Notes: a model not told the origin generated them from the sequence alone. A DNA stretch of 64,000 nucleotides from Bog-756 sp963777665 (GCA_963777665.1 CAVZRJ010000018.1:1-64000), one strand, 5' to 3'; numbered from the stretch's first letter, positions 27,234 to 36,006 are shown. A program made the numbers and translations.

Positions 27234-28532
27234 TCAGTGCTGCGCCGCCACTGCTTGGCGTGCCCGCCTGCGGAACCCCTCGAGCTTCTCGTCCGGCGTC
27301 CGGACCCGGGTGCTCCGGGACATGATCGAGACGTCGTGGCCGACCGCCCGCCGCCGCAGCGCGCCGACCGTCGCCTCCTCCCTCGGGACGTGCACGAAGG
27401 GGTCGAACGAGTACCAGCGCATCGCGTTCTCGTGGGTCATCTTCGCGATCTCGGGATCGGGGACGGCGTACTCGGTGAAGACGCTCCCCAGCTCCTCGGG
27501 GGCCGTCGGCCACATCGAGTCGCTGTGCGGGTAGTCCGCCTCCCAGGCGATGTTGTCGATGCCGATCCGGTCGCGCAGTTGCACGCCCACCGGATCACTG
27601 ATGAAACAGGTGAGGAAGTGCTCCCGGAAGACCTCCGACGGCAGGCGTCCCCCGAAGTCCTGCAGCGTCCAGGCGCTGTGCATCTCGTAGGTCCGGTCGA
27701 CCCGTTCGAGGAAGTACGGGATCCACCCGGTCCCCCCTTCGGAGAGGGCCACCCGGAGGGTGGGGAACTGCTTCAGTACCCGGGACCACAACAGGTCGGC
27801 CGCGGCCGACTGGATGTTCATGGGCTGCAGCGTGATCATCACGTCGGGAGGTGAGTCGACCGCCGGGATGGAGAGCCGGCCCGACGACCCGAGGTGGATC
27901 GAGAGCACCGTGCCGGTATCACAGCACGCCCGCCAGACCGGGTCCCAGTACTCGTCGTGGAAGCTCGGGTACCCGAGTGCCGCCGGGTTCTCGGTGAAGC
28001 TCAGCGAGTGACAGCCTTTTGCGGCCGTGCGCCGGATCTCGTCGGCGGTCTGGTGGACATCCCAGATGACCGGAACCGCCATCGGGATGAACCGGCCGGG
28101 GTGTGACCCGCACCACTCGTCGATGTGCCAGTCGTTGTAGGCCCGCACGAGTGCCAGCGAGAGCTCGGGGTCCTCGGAGGCGAACACGCGGGCGGTAAAG
28201 GTCGGGAACGACGGGAAGTTCATGGATGCGAGGACCCCCCCGGCGTCCATGTCCTTGATCCGCTCGTCGACCTCGTAGCAGCCGGGCCGCACCTCGTCGA
28301 GGCTCTGGGGCTCGAGGCCGTACTCCTCCCTCGGACGACCGGCGACTGCGTTGAGGGCAGCGGTCTCCATGACGACCTTCCCGAACGTCCAGACGTCGGA
28401 ACCTTCGGCGTTCCGGACGAGTTTGGGCGCCCGGTCCAGGTACCGGGGGGCGAGATGCCGCACGAACAGGTCCGGCGGCTCGATGATGTGGTCGTCCACG
28501 CTGACGAGAATGAGGTCGTTGATGTCGACCAT
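27234..28532 (-). CDS. Amidohydrolase_2 (ACMSD-like) metal-dependent hydrolase
   Basis: 432 residues, uninterrupted. The metal motif is SVDDHIIEPPDLF (residues ~11-23), the histidine is in LSIHLGSSG, and the C-terminal ligand is in WEADYPHSDSMWP. Same family as 471-1716 and 59042-60235. These enzymes decarboxylate or hydrolyse ring-cleavage intermediates. A GAGAA-N5-TTATC site lies 11 bases upstream of the start. SDR and reductase genes precede it on the same strand. The C-terminal tail (after FDPFVHVPRE) is longer than in the other two copies. Confidence 0.9.
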   Translation of the reverse strand: MVDINDLILVSVDDHIIEPPDLFVRHLAPRYLDRAPKLVRNAEGSDVWTFGKVVMETAALNAVAGRPREEYGLEPQSLDEVRPGCYEVDERIKDMDAGGVLASMNFPSFPTFTARVFASEDPELSLALVRAYNDWHIDEWCGSHPGRFIPMAVPVIWDVHQTADEIRRTAAKGCHSLSFTENPAALGYPSFHDEYWDPVWRACCDTGTVLSIHLGSSGRLSIPAVDSPPDVMITLQPMNIQSAAADLLWSRVLKQFPTLRVALSEGGTGWIPYFLERVDRTYEMHSAWTLQDFGGRLPSEVFREHFLTCFISDPVGVQLRDRIGIDNIAWEADYPHSDSMWPTAPEELGSVFTEYAVPDPEIAKMTHENAMRWYSFDPFVHVPREEATVGALRRRAVGHDVSIMSRSTRVRTPDEKLEGFRRRARQAVAAQH

Positions 28533-28543
28533 GTCGCCTCCCC

Positions 28544-28558
28544 GAGAATCCGATTATC
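28544..28558 (+). promoter_or_regulatory. GAGAA-N5-TTnTC motif, copy 1
   Basis: GAGAATCCGATTATC, 11 bases upstream of the amidohydrolase start at 28532. Other exact matches to the motif are at 29404, 30538, 34661 and 42285. Confidence 0.55.
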
Positions 28559-28611
28559 TCTGGTGCAGAACCTAGTGCCCCTGCGTCGCGGCGTCTCCGC
28601 GCCGGCGCGGT

Positions 28612-29367
28612 TCAGGTGGTGAGCCCGCCGTTGACACCGATCACCTGCCCGGTGACGTAGCTCGCCCCGTCGGAGACCAGGTACGAGCATGCGTGGGCGA
28701 TGTCCTCGGGCGTCCCGGCGCGCCGTACCGGGGTCCGTTCGGCGGTCTGGTCCACCGTTCCACCGAGGAGACCCCGCTGCTCCGAGCTGCGCAGCATCGG
28801 TGTGTCCACGAAACCCGGCGGAATCGTGTTGACGGTGATCCCGAGCGGCCCGAGCTCGAGCGCGAGGGCCTTGGTGAAGCCGATGAGCCCGGCCTTCGAC
28901 GTCACGTAGTGGACCATGTACGGCTGACCAGACTGCGCACTCGACGACGAGATGTTCACGATCCGGCCCCAGCCCGCCGCTGTCATGTCCGGGACCACGG
29001 CTTGGGAGAAATAGAAGGGCCCGGAGAGGTTGACCGCCATGATCCGGTCCCATTTCTCGTCGCTGATCTTGAGGAACTCCTTGAACCCGGGGATGCCCGC
29101 GTTGTTGACGAGGACGAGCGGCGGGCCCACCGCGGTCCGGACCTGCTCGACCGCGGCGTCGACCTGCGCCCGGTCCGACACGTCGACTCCCCCGCACGCC
29201 AGTGCCCGGTAGCCGCGCCCGGAGAGCTCACCGGCGACGGTCTCCGCGGCCTGCTTGTCCAGATCGAGGACCACGACCTGGAAGCCGTCCTCGGCCAGGC
29301 GGACCGCGATGGCACGCCCGATGCCCGAGCCGGCGCCGGTCACGATGGCGACACGCCCGCTGGTCAT
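28612..29367 (-). CDS. SDR-family oxidoreductase, paralogue of 8979-9725
   Basis: 251 residues. TGAGSGIG cofactor turn, DVSDR, NNAG, ISSSSAQSG with the catalytic serine, and YVTSK near residue 155. It matches the SDR at 8979-9725 along its length, including EKWDRI, GWGRIV, GITVNTIPP and TGQVIGVNGG. ATG 29367 is chosen because GGATGGAG precedes it. Earlier in-frame ATGs at 29376 and 29403 would place the start in or beside the regulatory motif 29404-29418. It lies between the reductase and amidohydrolase genes, all leftward. Confidence 0.9.
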   Translation of the reverse strand: MTSGRVAIVTGAGSGIGRAIAVRLAEDGFQVVVLDLDKQAAETVAGELSGRGYRALACGGVDVSDRAQVDAAVEQVRTAVGPPLVLVNNAGIPGFKEFLKISDEKWDRIMAVNLSGPFYFSQAVVPDMTAAGWGRIVNISSSSAQSGQPYMVHYVTSKAGLIGFTKALALELGPLGITVNTIPPGFVDTPMLRSSEQRGLLGGTVDQTAERTPVRRAGTPEDIAHACSYLVSDGASYVTGQVIGVNGGLTT

Positions 29368-29403
29368 GCGCTCCATCCTATGAAGACCACCTTCTCCAGT
29401 CAA

Positions 29404-29418
29404 GAGAACCTGATTTTC
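29404..29418 (+). promoter_or_regulatory. GAGAA-N5-TTnTC motif, copy 2
   Basis: GAGAACCTGATTTTC, 37 bases upstream of the chosen SDR start. It overlaps the last bases of the reductase stop codon. Confidence 0.5.
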
Positions 29419-30470
29419 AGAGCTGCTCGTACTCGACGCGGAGCGGCAAACCGTCGGGCACCGCCTGGCAGGTGAGGATCCACCCCTCGTCCAGCTCCTC
29501 CTGGGTCAGGGCGTTGTTGACGCGCATGGTGACCGATCCTTCGCAGAGGAGGGCCATGCAGGTCGCACAACTTCCTGCTTCGCAGGAGTACGGGGCCGGG
29601 AGGTTCGCCCGTCTGGCGGTCTCGAGCACGGTGTCACCGGGGTGGTAGGCGACCTCGTGCCGCTTCCCGCGCAGCTCGAGGACGATCGTCGTGGGGTCCT
29701 CCGTACCGGGGGAGCCGACGGGTGACGCGGGCCCGCGGTCGTCCGGGGCGGTGAACCGCTCGATGAGGATGGCGTCGGGCTCGACGCCGAGCCGGACGAG
29801 GGACTCCTCGACCAGCTCCATGAACGGACCCGGTCCACAAAGATAGAAGTCCGCGGTGAGGTCGCCGTCGACGAAGTCCCGGATGGCGGCGGCGGCCGGG
29901 AGCCCGCTGACCGAGTCGAGGTGCCGGTCCACCGAGAAGCGATCGGGGAACCGGGACTCGAGGGTCCGGAGCGCGCCGTCGAAGATGATCGAGTCCGCGT
30001 CGCGGTTGGCGTAGAGGAGCCGGACCGACCGCTCGGACGAGGTCGAGCGCGCTCTTGGCGATCGAGATCAGGGGTGTGATGCCGCTCCCGCCGCAGAACC
30101 CGATGATCGGGCCCGTGCCGGCCCGGATGAGGAACGCACCGGACGGCCTGGTCACTTCCACCACGTCACCGTCCGAGACCTGGTCGAGCAACCAGTTGGA
30201 GACCGCACCACCCGGGACCCGCTTGACCGTGACCGCCAGATCGTCGTCGGTCTCCGGCGCGCTCGACATCGAGTAGCACCGGAACTGCTCGTCCGGGCCG
30301 ATCCGCACGCGGAATGTGCAGAACTGGCCCGGCTGGTATCGGAACGCCTCGACGAGGTCGTCGGGCACCTCGAGTACCAGCGACCGGGTGTCGGCAGTCT
30401 CCTGCACGACCCGCTTGACCCGGAGCCGGTGGTAGCCGTGGCGTTGCACCACGTCGTCGTGGTCGATCAC
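29417..30470 (-). CDS. Ferredoxin-type oxygenase reductase (KshB/PaaE-like), one frameshift
   Basis: About 350 residues once an extra base near 30047 is discounted. The FAD domain has RCYSMSSAP (RxYS motif, ~residue 65), the NAD domain has GFCGGSGITPLISIAKSAL and FYLCGPGPFMELVEESL, and the C-terminal plant-type ferredoxin has SCEAGSCATCMALLCEG plus a fourth cysteine in WILTCQAVP. This is the usual electron donor of ketosteroid 9-alpha-hydroxylase-type Rieske enzymes, so it probably serves the Rieske protein at 33311-34603 and perhaps 1812-3187. The break separates IAKSAL from VRLLYANRDADS, with nothing missing. Confidence 0.9.
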
Positions 30471-30537
30471 AGCGACCCGGCCGGGACCGCCATCCTTGCC
30501 GGACCTCCCCTCACCGACGCCAATCTAGCAGCAAGGT

Positions 30538-30552
30538 GAGAACCCGATTCTC
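30538..30552 (+). promoter_or_regulatory. GAGAA-N5-TTnTC motif, copy 3 (fully symmetrical)
   Basis: GAGAACCCGATTCTC, an inverted repeat with arms GAGAA/TTCTC. It lies 68 bases upstream of the reductase start (30470) and 170 bases upstream of the rightward amidohydrolase (30722). Confidence 0.6.
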
Positions 30553-30721
30553 CCGCTGTCGGGGGTGGAGACCAGGGAGGACGGCGGCGTGCGTCGTCGC
30601 CCGTGACGGGCTCCGACGGCCCTTCCGACTCACGGCTCCTTGCTACGGTAACTGTGGTCGCACGCACCGGAAACCTATTTGCCACCTGTGGACATCGTGG
30701 CCACCACCTGGAGGAGCTGAC

Positions 30722-31981
30722 ATGGCACGTCCGACCACGCCCCGGCCCCCGGTCCACCTGCTCAGTGCCCGGATGCTCGACGGGGCCGGGAGCCGGTTGC
30801 TCGAACCCGGCGGACTGCTCGTCGAGGGTGAGTGCATCACCGCGGTCTCGCCCTCGTCGGTCCCCTCCGACGCCACGACGATCGACCTCGGGGACGTCAC
30901 CATGCTCCCGGGGCTGATGGACATGGAGGTCAACCTCGTCATGGGGGGCCCCGACCATGCCAGCCCACTCGTCCCCGTCCAGGAGGATCCGGCCCTCAAG
31001 ACCCTGCGCGGGGTGGTCAACGCCCGCCGGACCCTGCGGGCCGGTTTCACCACCGTGCGCAACCTCGGGCTCTTCGTGCAGACCGGCGGACTGCTCCTCG
31101 ACGTCGCCCTGATGAAGGCCATCGACCGGGGATGGTGCGAGGGTCCGCGCATCGTCCCGGCCGGTCACGCCATCAGCCCGACCGGAGGGCACCTCGACCC
31201 CACCGTGTTCCAGGCCCTCGCACCCCACGTGCTGCCCCTGACGGTGGAGGAGGGGATCGCCAACGGTGTGGCCGAGGTGCGCAAGGCCGTCCGGTACCAG
31301 ATCAAACACGGCGCCCAGGTCGTCAAGGTCAGCGCCTCGGGGGGGGTCATGTCGCACACCGGCCCCGCCGGTGCCCGCCAGTACTCGACCGACGAGCTCG
31401 AGGCCATCGTCGACGAGGCGCACCGCGCCGGTCTGCGGGTGGCCGCCCACTGCCACGGGGACGAGGCCATCCGGGTCGCCATCGAGTGCGGCATCGACTG
31501 CATCGAGCACGGATCGCTCATGAGCGAGGAGACCCTGGACCTCATGCTCGAGCGCGAGACGTTCCTCGTGGCGACCACGTATCTGGCGGACGGCATGGAC
31601 GTGTCCCACGCCGCTCCCGAGCTGCAGGCCAAGGCGGCCGAGGTGTTCCCGCGTGCGAGGCAGACCATCAGCAGGGCCATCGAGCGGGGCGCACGGATCG
31701 CCTGCGGCAGCGACGCCCCCGCCATTCCGCACGGCCGCAACGCCAAGGAGCTGGTCGCCCTCGTCGACCGGGGGATGACCCCGGCGCAGGCGATCGGGGC
31801 CGCCACCACGGTGGCCGCCGATCTCATCGGTGTCGACGACAGGGGTCGCCTGGAGGAGGGTCTGCTCGCGGACATCATCGCCGTCCCGGGCGATCCACTC
31901 AGCGACATCACCATGACCGAGTCGGTCTGCTTCGTCATGAAGGGTGGCCAGATCTCCCGACACCAGGACGTCACCTCCTGA
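30722..31981 (+). CDS. Amidohydrolase-superfamily protein with altered HxH metal site
   Basis: 419 residues, imidazolonepropionase/prolidase-like branch. Typical parts: a C-terminal metal aspartate in IACGSDAPAIPHG, histidines in RVAAHCHGDEA and CIEHGSLM, and the lysine in VVKVSASGG that is usually carboxylated. The N-terminal metal motif, normally DxHxH (as in LIDMHVHL), reads LMDMEVNL here, so Glu and Asn replace both histidines. Activity may use a changed metal set or one metal. ATG 30722 has GGAGCTG upstream. It faces the LLM gene convergently and is divergent from the reductase. It may hydrolyse an amide, lactone or cyclic intermediate. Confidence 0.85.
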   Translation: MARPTTPRPPVHLLSARMLDGAGSRLLEPGGLLVEGECITAVSPSSVPSDATTIDLGDVTMLPGLMDMEVNLVMGGPDHASPLVPVQEDPALKTLRGVVNARRTLRAGFTTVRNLGLFVQTGGLLLDVALMKAIDRGWCEGPRIVPAGHAISPTGGHLDPTVFQALAPHVLPLTVEEGIANGVAEVRKAVRYQIKHGAQVVKVSASGGVMSHTGPAGARQYSTDELEAIVDEAHRAGLRVAAHCHGDEAIRVAIECGIDCIEHGSLMSEETLDLMLERETFLVATTYLADGMDVSHAAPELQAKAAEVFPRARQTISRAIERGARIACGSDAPAIPHGRNAKELVALVDRGMTPAQAIGAATTVAADLIGVDDRGRLEEGLLADIIAVPGDPLSDITMTESVCFVMKGGQISRHQDVTS

Positions 31982-32004
31982 CGGCCTGATGGCCCCCGGG
32001 CCGT

Positions 32005-32958
32005 TCAGATCGATCCGGCCAGCGACGCAACGTACTCCCGGGTCCGTCGCGCCGAGGCGAGCTTCTCCTCGCGGGTGCCGCCGATCGGCACGATCCGCAG
32101 GGACAGGTCGGTCGCGCCCGCGTCGCCGAACCCCTGGAGCCGCTTGCGGATCGACGCCTCGCCCCCGGTGGCGAGGATGTCCCCGACCGTGCGTGCGTCC
32201 CCGTGGTCGAGCAGCTTCTGGTAGTTGGGTGACACCTCGGACTCGGACAGCACCCGGTTGGCGCGGCTCACCGCCACCTCCACCTCGTCGTCCCGGCACA
32301 GGCAGACCGGCACGCCGGCGACGATGCGGGGCGGCGGGCGGCCGGCCCCCGCCGCGGCTGCGTTGATGGTCGGAGCGACGTGCGTTTCGATCGCCCGCTC
32401 GTCGGCCAACCAGAGGATGGTGCCGTCCGCACGCTCCCCGGCGATCCGCAGCATCACGGGACCCAGGGCGGCGATCATCACCGAGGTCGGCGTGATGTCG
32501 GTGATGTCGATCGGATTGTGGACCCGGAACAGCTCGTTCTCGACGTCGACCATCCCGGGCCCGGCCAGTGCCCCGTCGAGCACGTCCAGGTAGGCGCGCA
32601 TGGTGGCGGCCGGGTGCTCGTAGGGGAGCCCGAGCATCTCGTCGATGACCCAGTGGTGCGAGACGCCGAGGCCCAGGGTCAGCCGACCCCGACAGACGGC
32701 CTGGGTCGAGAGGACCTGCTGGGCGAGCGCGATCGGGTGACGCGGTTGGATCGGGACCACCGCGGTCCCGATCTCGATGCGGGTGGTCCGGGTACCGATG
32801 AGCGTTGCGGCCGTCAACGCATCGAAGTCGTCGGGGATCTGCGGTACCCAGAGCGACGCGAGTCCCACCTCCTCGGCCCACTGGGCGTCGGCCAGCATCC
32901 GCTCCACCTTGGTGGCATAGCGACCCCGTTCGGGGCCGACCATCACGCCGATCCGCAC
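32005..32958 (-). CDS. LLM-class F420-dependent oxidoreductase
   Basis: 317 residues. Starts RIGVMVGPERGRYATKVERM, then AEEVGLASLWVPQIPDDFDA, the flavin-binding region TRIEIGTAVVPIQPRHPIAL, and LTLGLGVSHHWVIDEMLGL. This matches the actinobacterial F420 branch of the luciferase-like family (N5,N10-methylene-H4MPT reductase relatives). GTG 32958 begins 10 bases after the stop of the 109-residue protein, so it is in the same transcript as the Rieske gene. It could reduce or oxidise a ring or alcohol of the pathway. The substrate is unknown. Confidence 0.87.
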   Translation of the reverse strand: MRIGVMVGPERGRYATKVERMLADAQWAEEVGLASLWVPQIPDDFDALTAATLIGTRTTRIEIGTAVVPIQPRHPIALAQQVLSTQAVCRGRLTLGLGVSHHWVIDEMLGLPYEHPAATMRAYLDVLDGALAGPGMVDVENELFRVHNPIDITDITPTSVMIAALGPVMLRIAGERADGTILWLADERAIETHVAPTINAAAAGAGRPPPRIVAGVPVCLCRDDEVEVAVSRANRVLSESEVSPNYQKLLDHGDARTVGDILATGGEASIRKRLQGFGDAGATDLSLRIVPIGGTREEKLASARRTREYVASLAGSI

Positions 32959-32968
32959 GCCCGACCCT

Positions 32969-33298
32969 TCAGACGGCGGGCTCGACGACGAGGTCGATGC
33001 TGGCCGCACCACTGTCCGGCACCCGGGCCTGGCGCCACACTTCGACCGGGAAGGACACGTTCACCAGCGAGTAGGTGAGCCACAGGAGCCTTGTGGCATC
33101 GTCAGCAAGCGAGTCAAGGCTCGTCGAGTCGAGGTAGGCCAACATCCCCTCGAGCCGGGGGAAGGCTGCGTCGTAGAAGGTCTGCATGTCCTCCATCGAG
33201 CTCGCCAGCCGCTTGGCATAGCGCTCGGCCTCGGTCGGGAGGCACCAGGCGGAAAAGGGCTCGAGGTCGCCGAACTCGGGAGGCAGTGTGGTGCTCAT
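32969..33298 (-). CDS. Small conserved protein partnered with a Rieske oxygenase
   Basis: 109 residues: MSTTLPPEFGDLEPFSAWCL, then PTEAERYAKRLASSMEDMQT, and a hydrophobic VNVSFPVEVWRQARVPDSG near the end. I know of similar small proteins next to Rieske genes in actinobacteria, but I cannot name a function. Mostly helical, with no cofactor motif. It sits 12 bases after the Rieske stop and 10 before the LLM start. A small subunit or assembly factor of the oxygenase is a reasonable guess. Confidence 0.75.
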   Translation of the reverse strand: MSTTLPPEFGDLEPFSAWCLPTEAERYAKRLASSMEDMQTFYDAAFPRLEGMLAYLDSTSLDSLADDATRLLWLTYSLVNVSFPVEVWRQARVPDSGAASIDLVVEPAV

Positions 33299-33310
33299 CG
33301 GTCTCCTCGC

Positions 33311-34603
33311 TCAGGACGCGGCCGGAGCGTCGGCCCCGTGCGCGGACTTGGTGTGATCGGCGACGTACCCGCGTGCCGTCTTGTGCAGGTGACGGAGCAG
33401 GATCTCCTGGTCGTTGAGGGGGAACTCGGTCACCGCTCGCGACTCGATCATCGACTGGGTGGCCTCGAGGGTGTTGCCGTCCTGCAGCGCGTACTCCTTG
33501 AACGTGACCGCCGCGAGCTCCTGTCGGAGACGCTCGGTGGCGTTCTTCGGCGGGACGAAATAGAGCGCGCCCTCGAAGATGTGCGAGTTGTAGGAGGTCG
33601 GCCAGTAGTGATAGGTCAGGTACCAACCCGGGGCCCAGATCAGCAGCATGAAATTGGGGAAGAAGACGAACGAGTCGATGCCCCAGGTCGGGCTTCTCGA
33701 CGGATTGAGCCCCGTGGGAAGGGGATCCAGGCCCTCGATGTCGGGACGGTCCCAGGGTCCGAAGAGCCCGCTGCGCAGCACGCGCTCGATCGGCTTGACC
33801 ATCATCGGGTCCTTCGGGGGAGCCATGCCACCCCACGAGGACACCATCCCGTGCGGTCCGTCGAGCCCGTAGGACAGGCCTTCGAACCCGTGGGCGTGCA
33901 CCTTGGCCGACTCCTCACTGATCGCCTGCTTCGCGTGCAGCACCGGTGCGTGGTAGAACTCCGCGAACGCGTCGATGAAGAGCTTCCAGTTGCTGCCGAC
34001 CTCCGCGCGGTACTTGTACACCTGGGTCATCTCGTCGAACGGGTAGCCCTCGATCCCAGCAGCGAGGCCCCCGAGGTACTCCTTGACCGACGTCGTGTTG
34101 TCAGGATCCAGGTTCACGAAGATGAACCCCTCCCAGACCTCGGTCTGGACGGGGACCAGCCCGAAGTCCGCCTTGTCGAGGTCGAAGAACTCGGACTCCT
34201 GCTGGACGAAGGACAACGAGCCGTCCAGGTCGTACCGCCACCCGTGGTACTTGCAGGTGAACTGTCGACAGGTCCCGCTCGTCTCCTCTCGGGGGTAGTC
34301 GTTCCAGACCAGCTTGTTGCCCCGGTGGCGGCAGATGTTGTGGAACCCGCGGACGCCGCCCTCCTTGTCGCGGACGATCACCACCGAGGTCCCGGCAGCC
34401 TGGAGCTCCTTGGTGAAGTAGCGGCCGGTACGCGGGACCTGCTCCACGCGGCCAACGTTGAGCCAGGTCCTGGCGAAGATGGCGGCGCGTTCGAGCTCGT
34501 AGAATTCAGGCGAGATGGAGTCCTCGTAGTTGACCGGGCTCGTGCCCAGTTCGGGGTAGTGCTGGGTCCAGCTTCCTTCCGGAGGCTTCGGGAAGTGCGC
34601 CAT
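33311..34603 (-). CDS. Rieske aromatic-ring-hydroxylating oxygenase, alpha subunit
   Basis: 430 residues, uninterrupted. Rieske centre: HNICRHRGNKLVW (C-x-H) at about residue 80, and QFTCKYHGWRYDLDGS (C-x2-H). Catalytic iron site: IDAFAEFYHAPVLHAKQ (D...H-x4-H). C-terminal aromatic-binding domain with PNFMLLIWAPGWYLTYHYWP. ATG 34603 is preferred: AGAAGGAA lies before it and similarity begins at HFPKPPEGSW. A longer frame upstream has no support. A GAGAA-N5-TTATC site lies 58 bases upstream. Electron supply is likely from the reductase at 29417-30470. Confidence 0.94.
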   Translation of the reverse strand: MAHFPKPPEGSWTQHYPELGTSPVNYEDSISPEFYELERAAIFARTWLNVGRVEQVPRTGRYFTKELQAAGTSVVIVRDKEGGVRGFHNICRHRGNKLVWNDYPREETSGTCRQFTCKYHGWRYDLDGSLSFVQQESEFFDLDKADFGLVPVQTEVWEGFIFVNLDPDNTTSVKEYLGGLAAGIEGYPFDEMTQVYKYRAEVGSNWKLFIDAFAEFYHAPVLHAKQAISEESAKVHAHGFEGLSYGLDGPHGMVSSWGGMAPPKDPMMVKPIERVLRSGLFGPWDRPDIEGLDPLPTGLNPSRSPTWGIDSFVFFPNFMLLIWAPGWYLTYHYWPTSYNSHIFEGALYFVPPKNATERLRQELAAVTFKEYALQDGNTLEATQSMIESRAVTEFPLNDQEILLRHLHKTARGYVADHTKSAHGADAPAAS

Positions 34604-34660
34604 CTGAACATTCCTTCTCTCGGGGGCCGCCAGGGTACGATAGCATCGATCTCTCAAAAA

Positions 34661-34675
34661 GAGAAGACCGTTATC
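34661..34675 (+). promoter_or_regulatory. GAGAA-N5-TTnTC motif, copy 4
   Basis: GAGAAGACCGTTATC, between the CMD gene and the Rieske start. It overlaps the last bases of the CMD stop. Its flanks (AAAGAGA..ACCGTT) also resemble 60272-60290, upstream of the third amidohydrolase. Confidence 0.55.
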
Positions 34676-35261
34676 ACTGAAGGTCGTCGTCGAGCGGGAC
34701 GTCGAAGGTGCGGAACACCATGGCCAGGGTGTCGTAGGCCCCAACCGTGAACACGAGGTCCATGAGCTGCTCTACCTCGAGCTCGGCGGCGAGGGTCTCC
34801 CATGTCCCGGCAGCCACTCTGGCGTCCCGGAGCAACTCGTCGACCGCGCTCACCATGGCCCGGTCGAATCCGGACCAGCCTGCCGCGTCCGGGCCTTCGG
34901 CGATCCGGTCGACCTCCTCCGGCGTGATGCCCGCGTCGGAGGCCAGCACGACGTGCTGCCTCCATTCGTAGGCGGCATCCCGGACGGCTGCCACCCGCAG
35001 GACCAGGAGCTCGCGCTGGCGAGGCGAGAGGGTCGACGCGAAGAGGATGTGGCCGTTGAAGGTATGGAAGGCCCGGGCGAGCTCTGGATGGTGGGCCAGC
35101 GTGCCGAGCGCGTTGAGGGCCTTCGGGCGCCCAGGTTCGCGTGAGGGGAATGGATGGCGGGGGTTCGGCGGTCTGAGCGCCGCGAGCGCCTCGTCCATCC
35201 CCTCCGGCCATGCCGAGGGTGCCAGCGGGACGAGGCGCGGCGCATCACCGGGGTCGGTCAC
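34674..35261 (-). CDS. Carboxymuconolactone decarboxylase (CMD/AhpD-like) family protein
   Basis: 195 residues. Core ARAFHTFNGHILFASTLSPR, RELLVLRVAAVRDAAYEWRQ, then HVVLASDAGITPEEV, the conserved E-x-x-x-H pattern of the CMD family (YEWRQHV), without the CxxC of AhpD peroxidase. Family members decarboxylate lactones or act on hydroperoxides. Many in actinobacteria are uncharacterised. GTG 35261 overlaps the stop of an 18-codon upstream frame (GTGA). It is placed first in the operon ahead of the Rieske gene. Confidence 0.85.
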   Translation of the reverse strand: MTDPGDAPRLVPLAPSAWPEGMDEALAALRPPNPRHPFPSREPGRPKALNALGTLAHHPELARAFHTFNGHILFASTLSPRQRELLVLRVAAVRDAAYEWRQHVVLASDAGITPEEVDRIAEGPDAAGWSGFDRAMVSAVDELLRDARVAAGTWETLAAELEVEQLMDLVFTVGAYDTLAMVFRTFDVPLDDDLQ

Positions 35262-35314
35262 CCTCTTGCCTCGTGGTCCGCCGACGTGCGGCGCTCGATG
35301 ATCAGTGTGCTCAT
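35258..35314 (-). CDS. 18-codon leader ORF coupled to the CMD gene
   Basis: MSTLIIERRTSADHEARG, ATG at 35314 with GGAGAGCAG directly before it, stop overlapping the CMD start by 4 bases. Either a small translated leader that couples CMD translation, or the remnant head of a lost gene. No homologue recognised. Confidence 0.4.
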   Translation of the reverse strand: MSTLIIERRTSADHEARG

Positions 35315-35420
35315 CTGCTCTCCGTTCTCTGCTCGAACTAGAACCGTCATCAGACCCCCGACGTGACCTGGCTGCCCTGCTACAGGGTTCGCATCGTTCG
35401 GCAGGCTACTTCTCCGGAGA

Positions 35421-35690
35421 GTGGAACATCGATCCTCGAAGGCTCAGCAGTACACCGACGAGACAGCCAACATCCAGTCGAATGTTCCGAATGCGTCGGT
35501 GCCGGTTGCTGCGCACTACAAGAAGACAATTCACCCGTTCAGTGGATCGACTGACGCCGGTGCCAATGCCGCCGTGACCTTCTCCTAAGAGCGGGCAACG
35601 ATTGGGTCCACCGTGATGGTGACAGTCAATGGTGGAGCGGCATCCTGTTCGACGAGTGTCATGTTCCAGCGACACCTGCTGCGGCGAGCT
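35421..35690 (+). pseudogene. Fragment of a secreted, actinobacterial surface-type protein
   Basis: A frame ending SVPVAAHYKKTIHPFSGSTD, then AGANAAVTFS and a stop, continued after it by IGSTVMVTVNGGAASCSTS. The pattern HYK...PFSG.T...A.VTFSIG...TV.V.V..GG.ASCSTSF is one I associate with short exported beta-sandwich proteins in actinobacteria. No signal peptide or start remains. The rest of the 35315-36006 gap shows nothing recognisable. Confidence 0.5.
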
Positions 35691-36006
35691 GACGGGAGGC
35701 GGCCGGGCGGACGAGCGATTTCGCTGACTGCTATCCAGACCAGTCCGGTGAGCAGCGCACCCGGTGCGTAGCACCGCCGGGTCGATCAAGCGGAGGACCA
35801 CATGGAAGTCTGTTCGCAAGATCCAGTAGGTAAGGCACCGTATTCGAATCTCAACGACTGGGCCAGGACGTGCAGTGCCGAAGGGATCTCTCAAATAGGG
35901 ACCATGCCCCTGAACGGCACCACCATGGGGCTACCCCGACCGACCATTCGCCAGATGCCTTCTGACGCGGATTGGGTACTACTCCTTGCGTTACTACTCA
36001 AGACGT

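Noticed and set aside
30467..32881. An 804-codon open frame on the minus strand
   Set aside because: It lies antisense to the intact amidohydrolase at 30722-31981 and overlaps the LLM gene. Its residue mix (Arg, Gly, Ala, His-rich) is typical of a GC-rich shadow frame.
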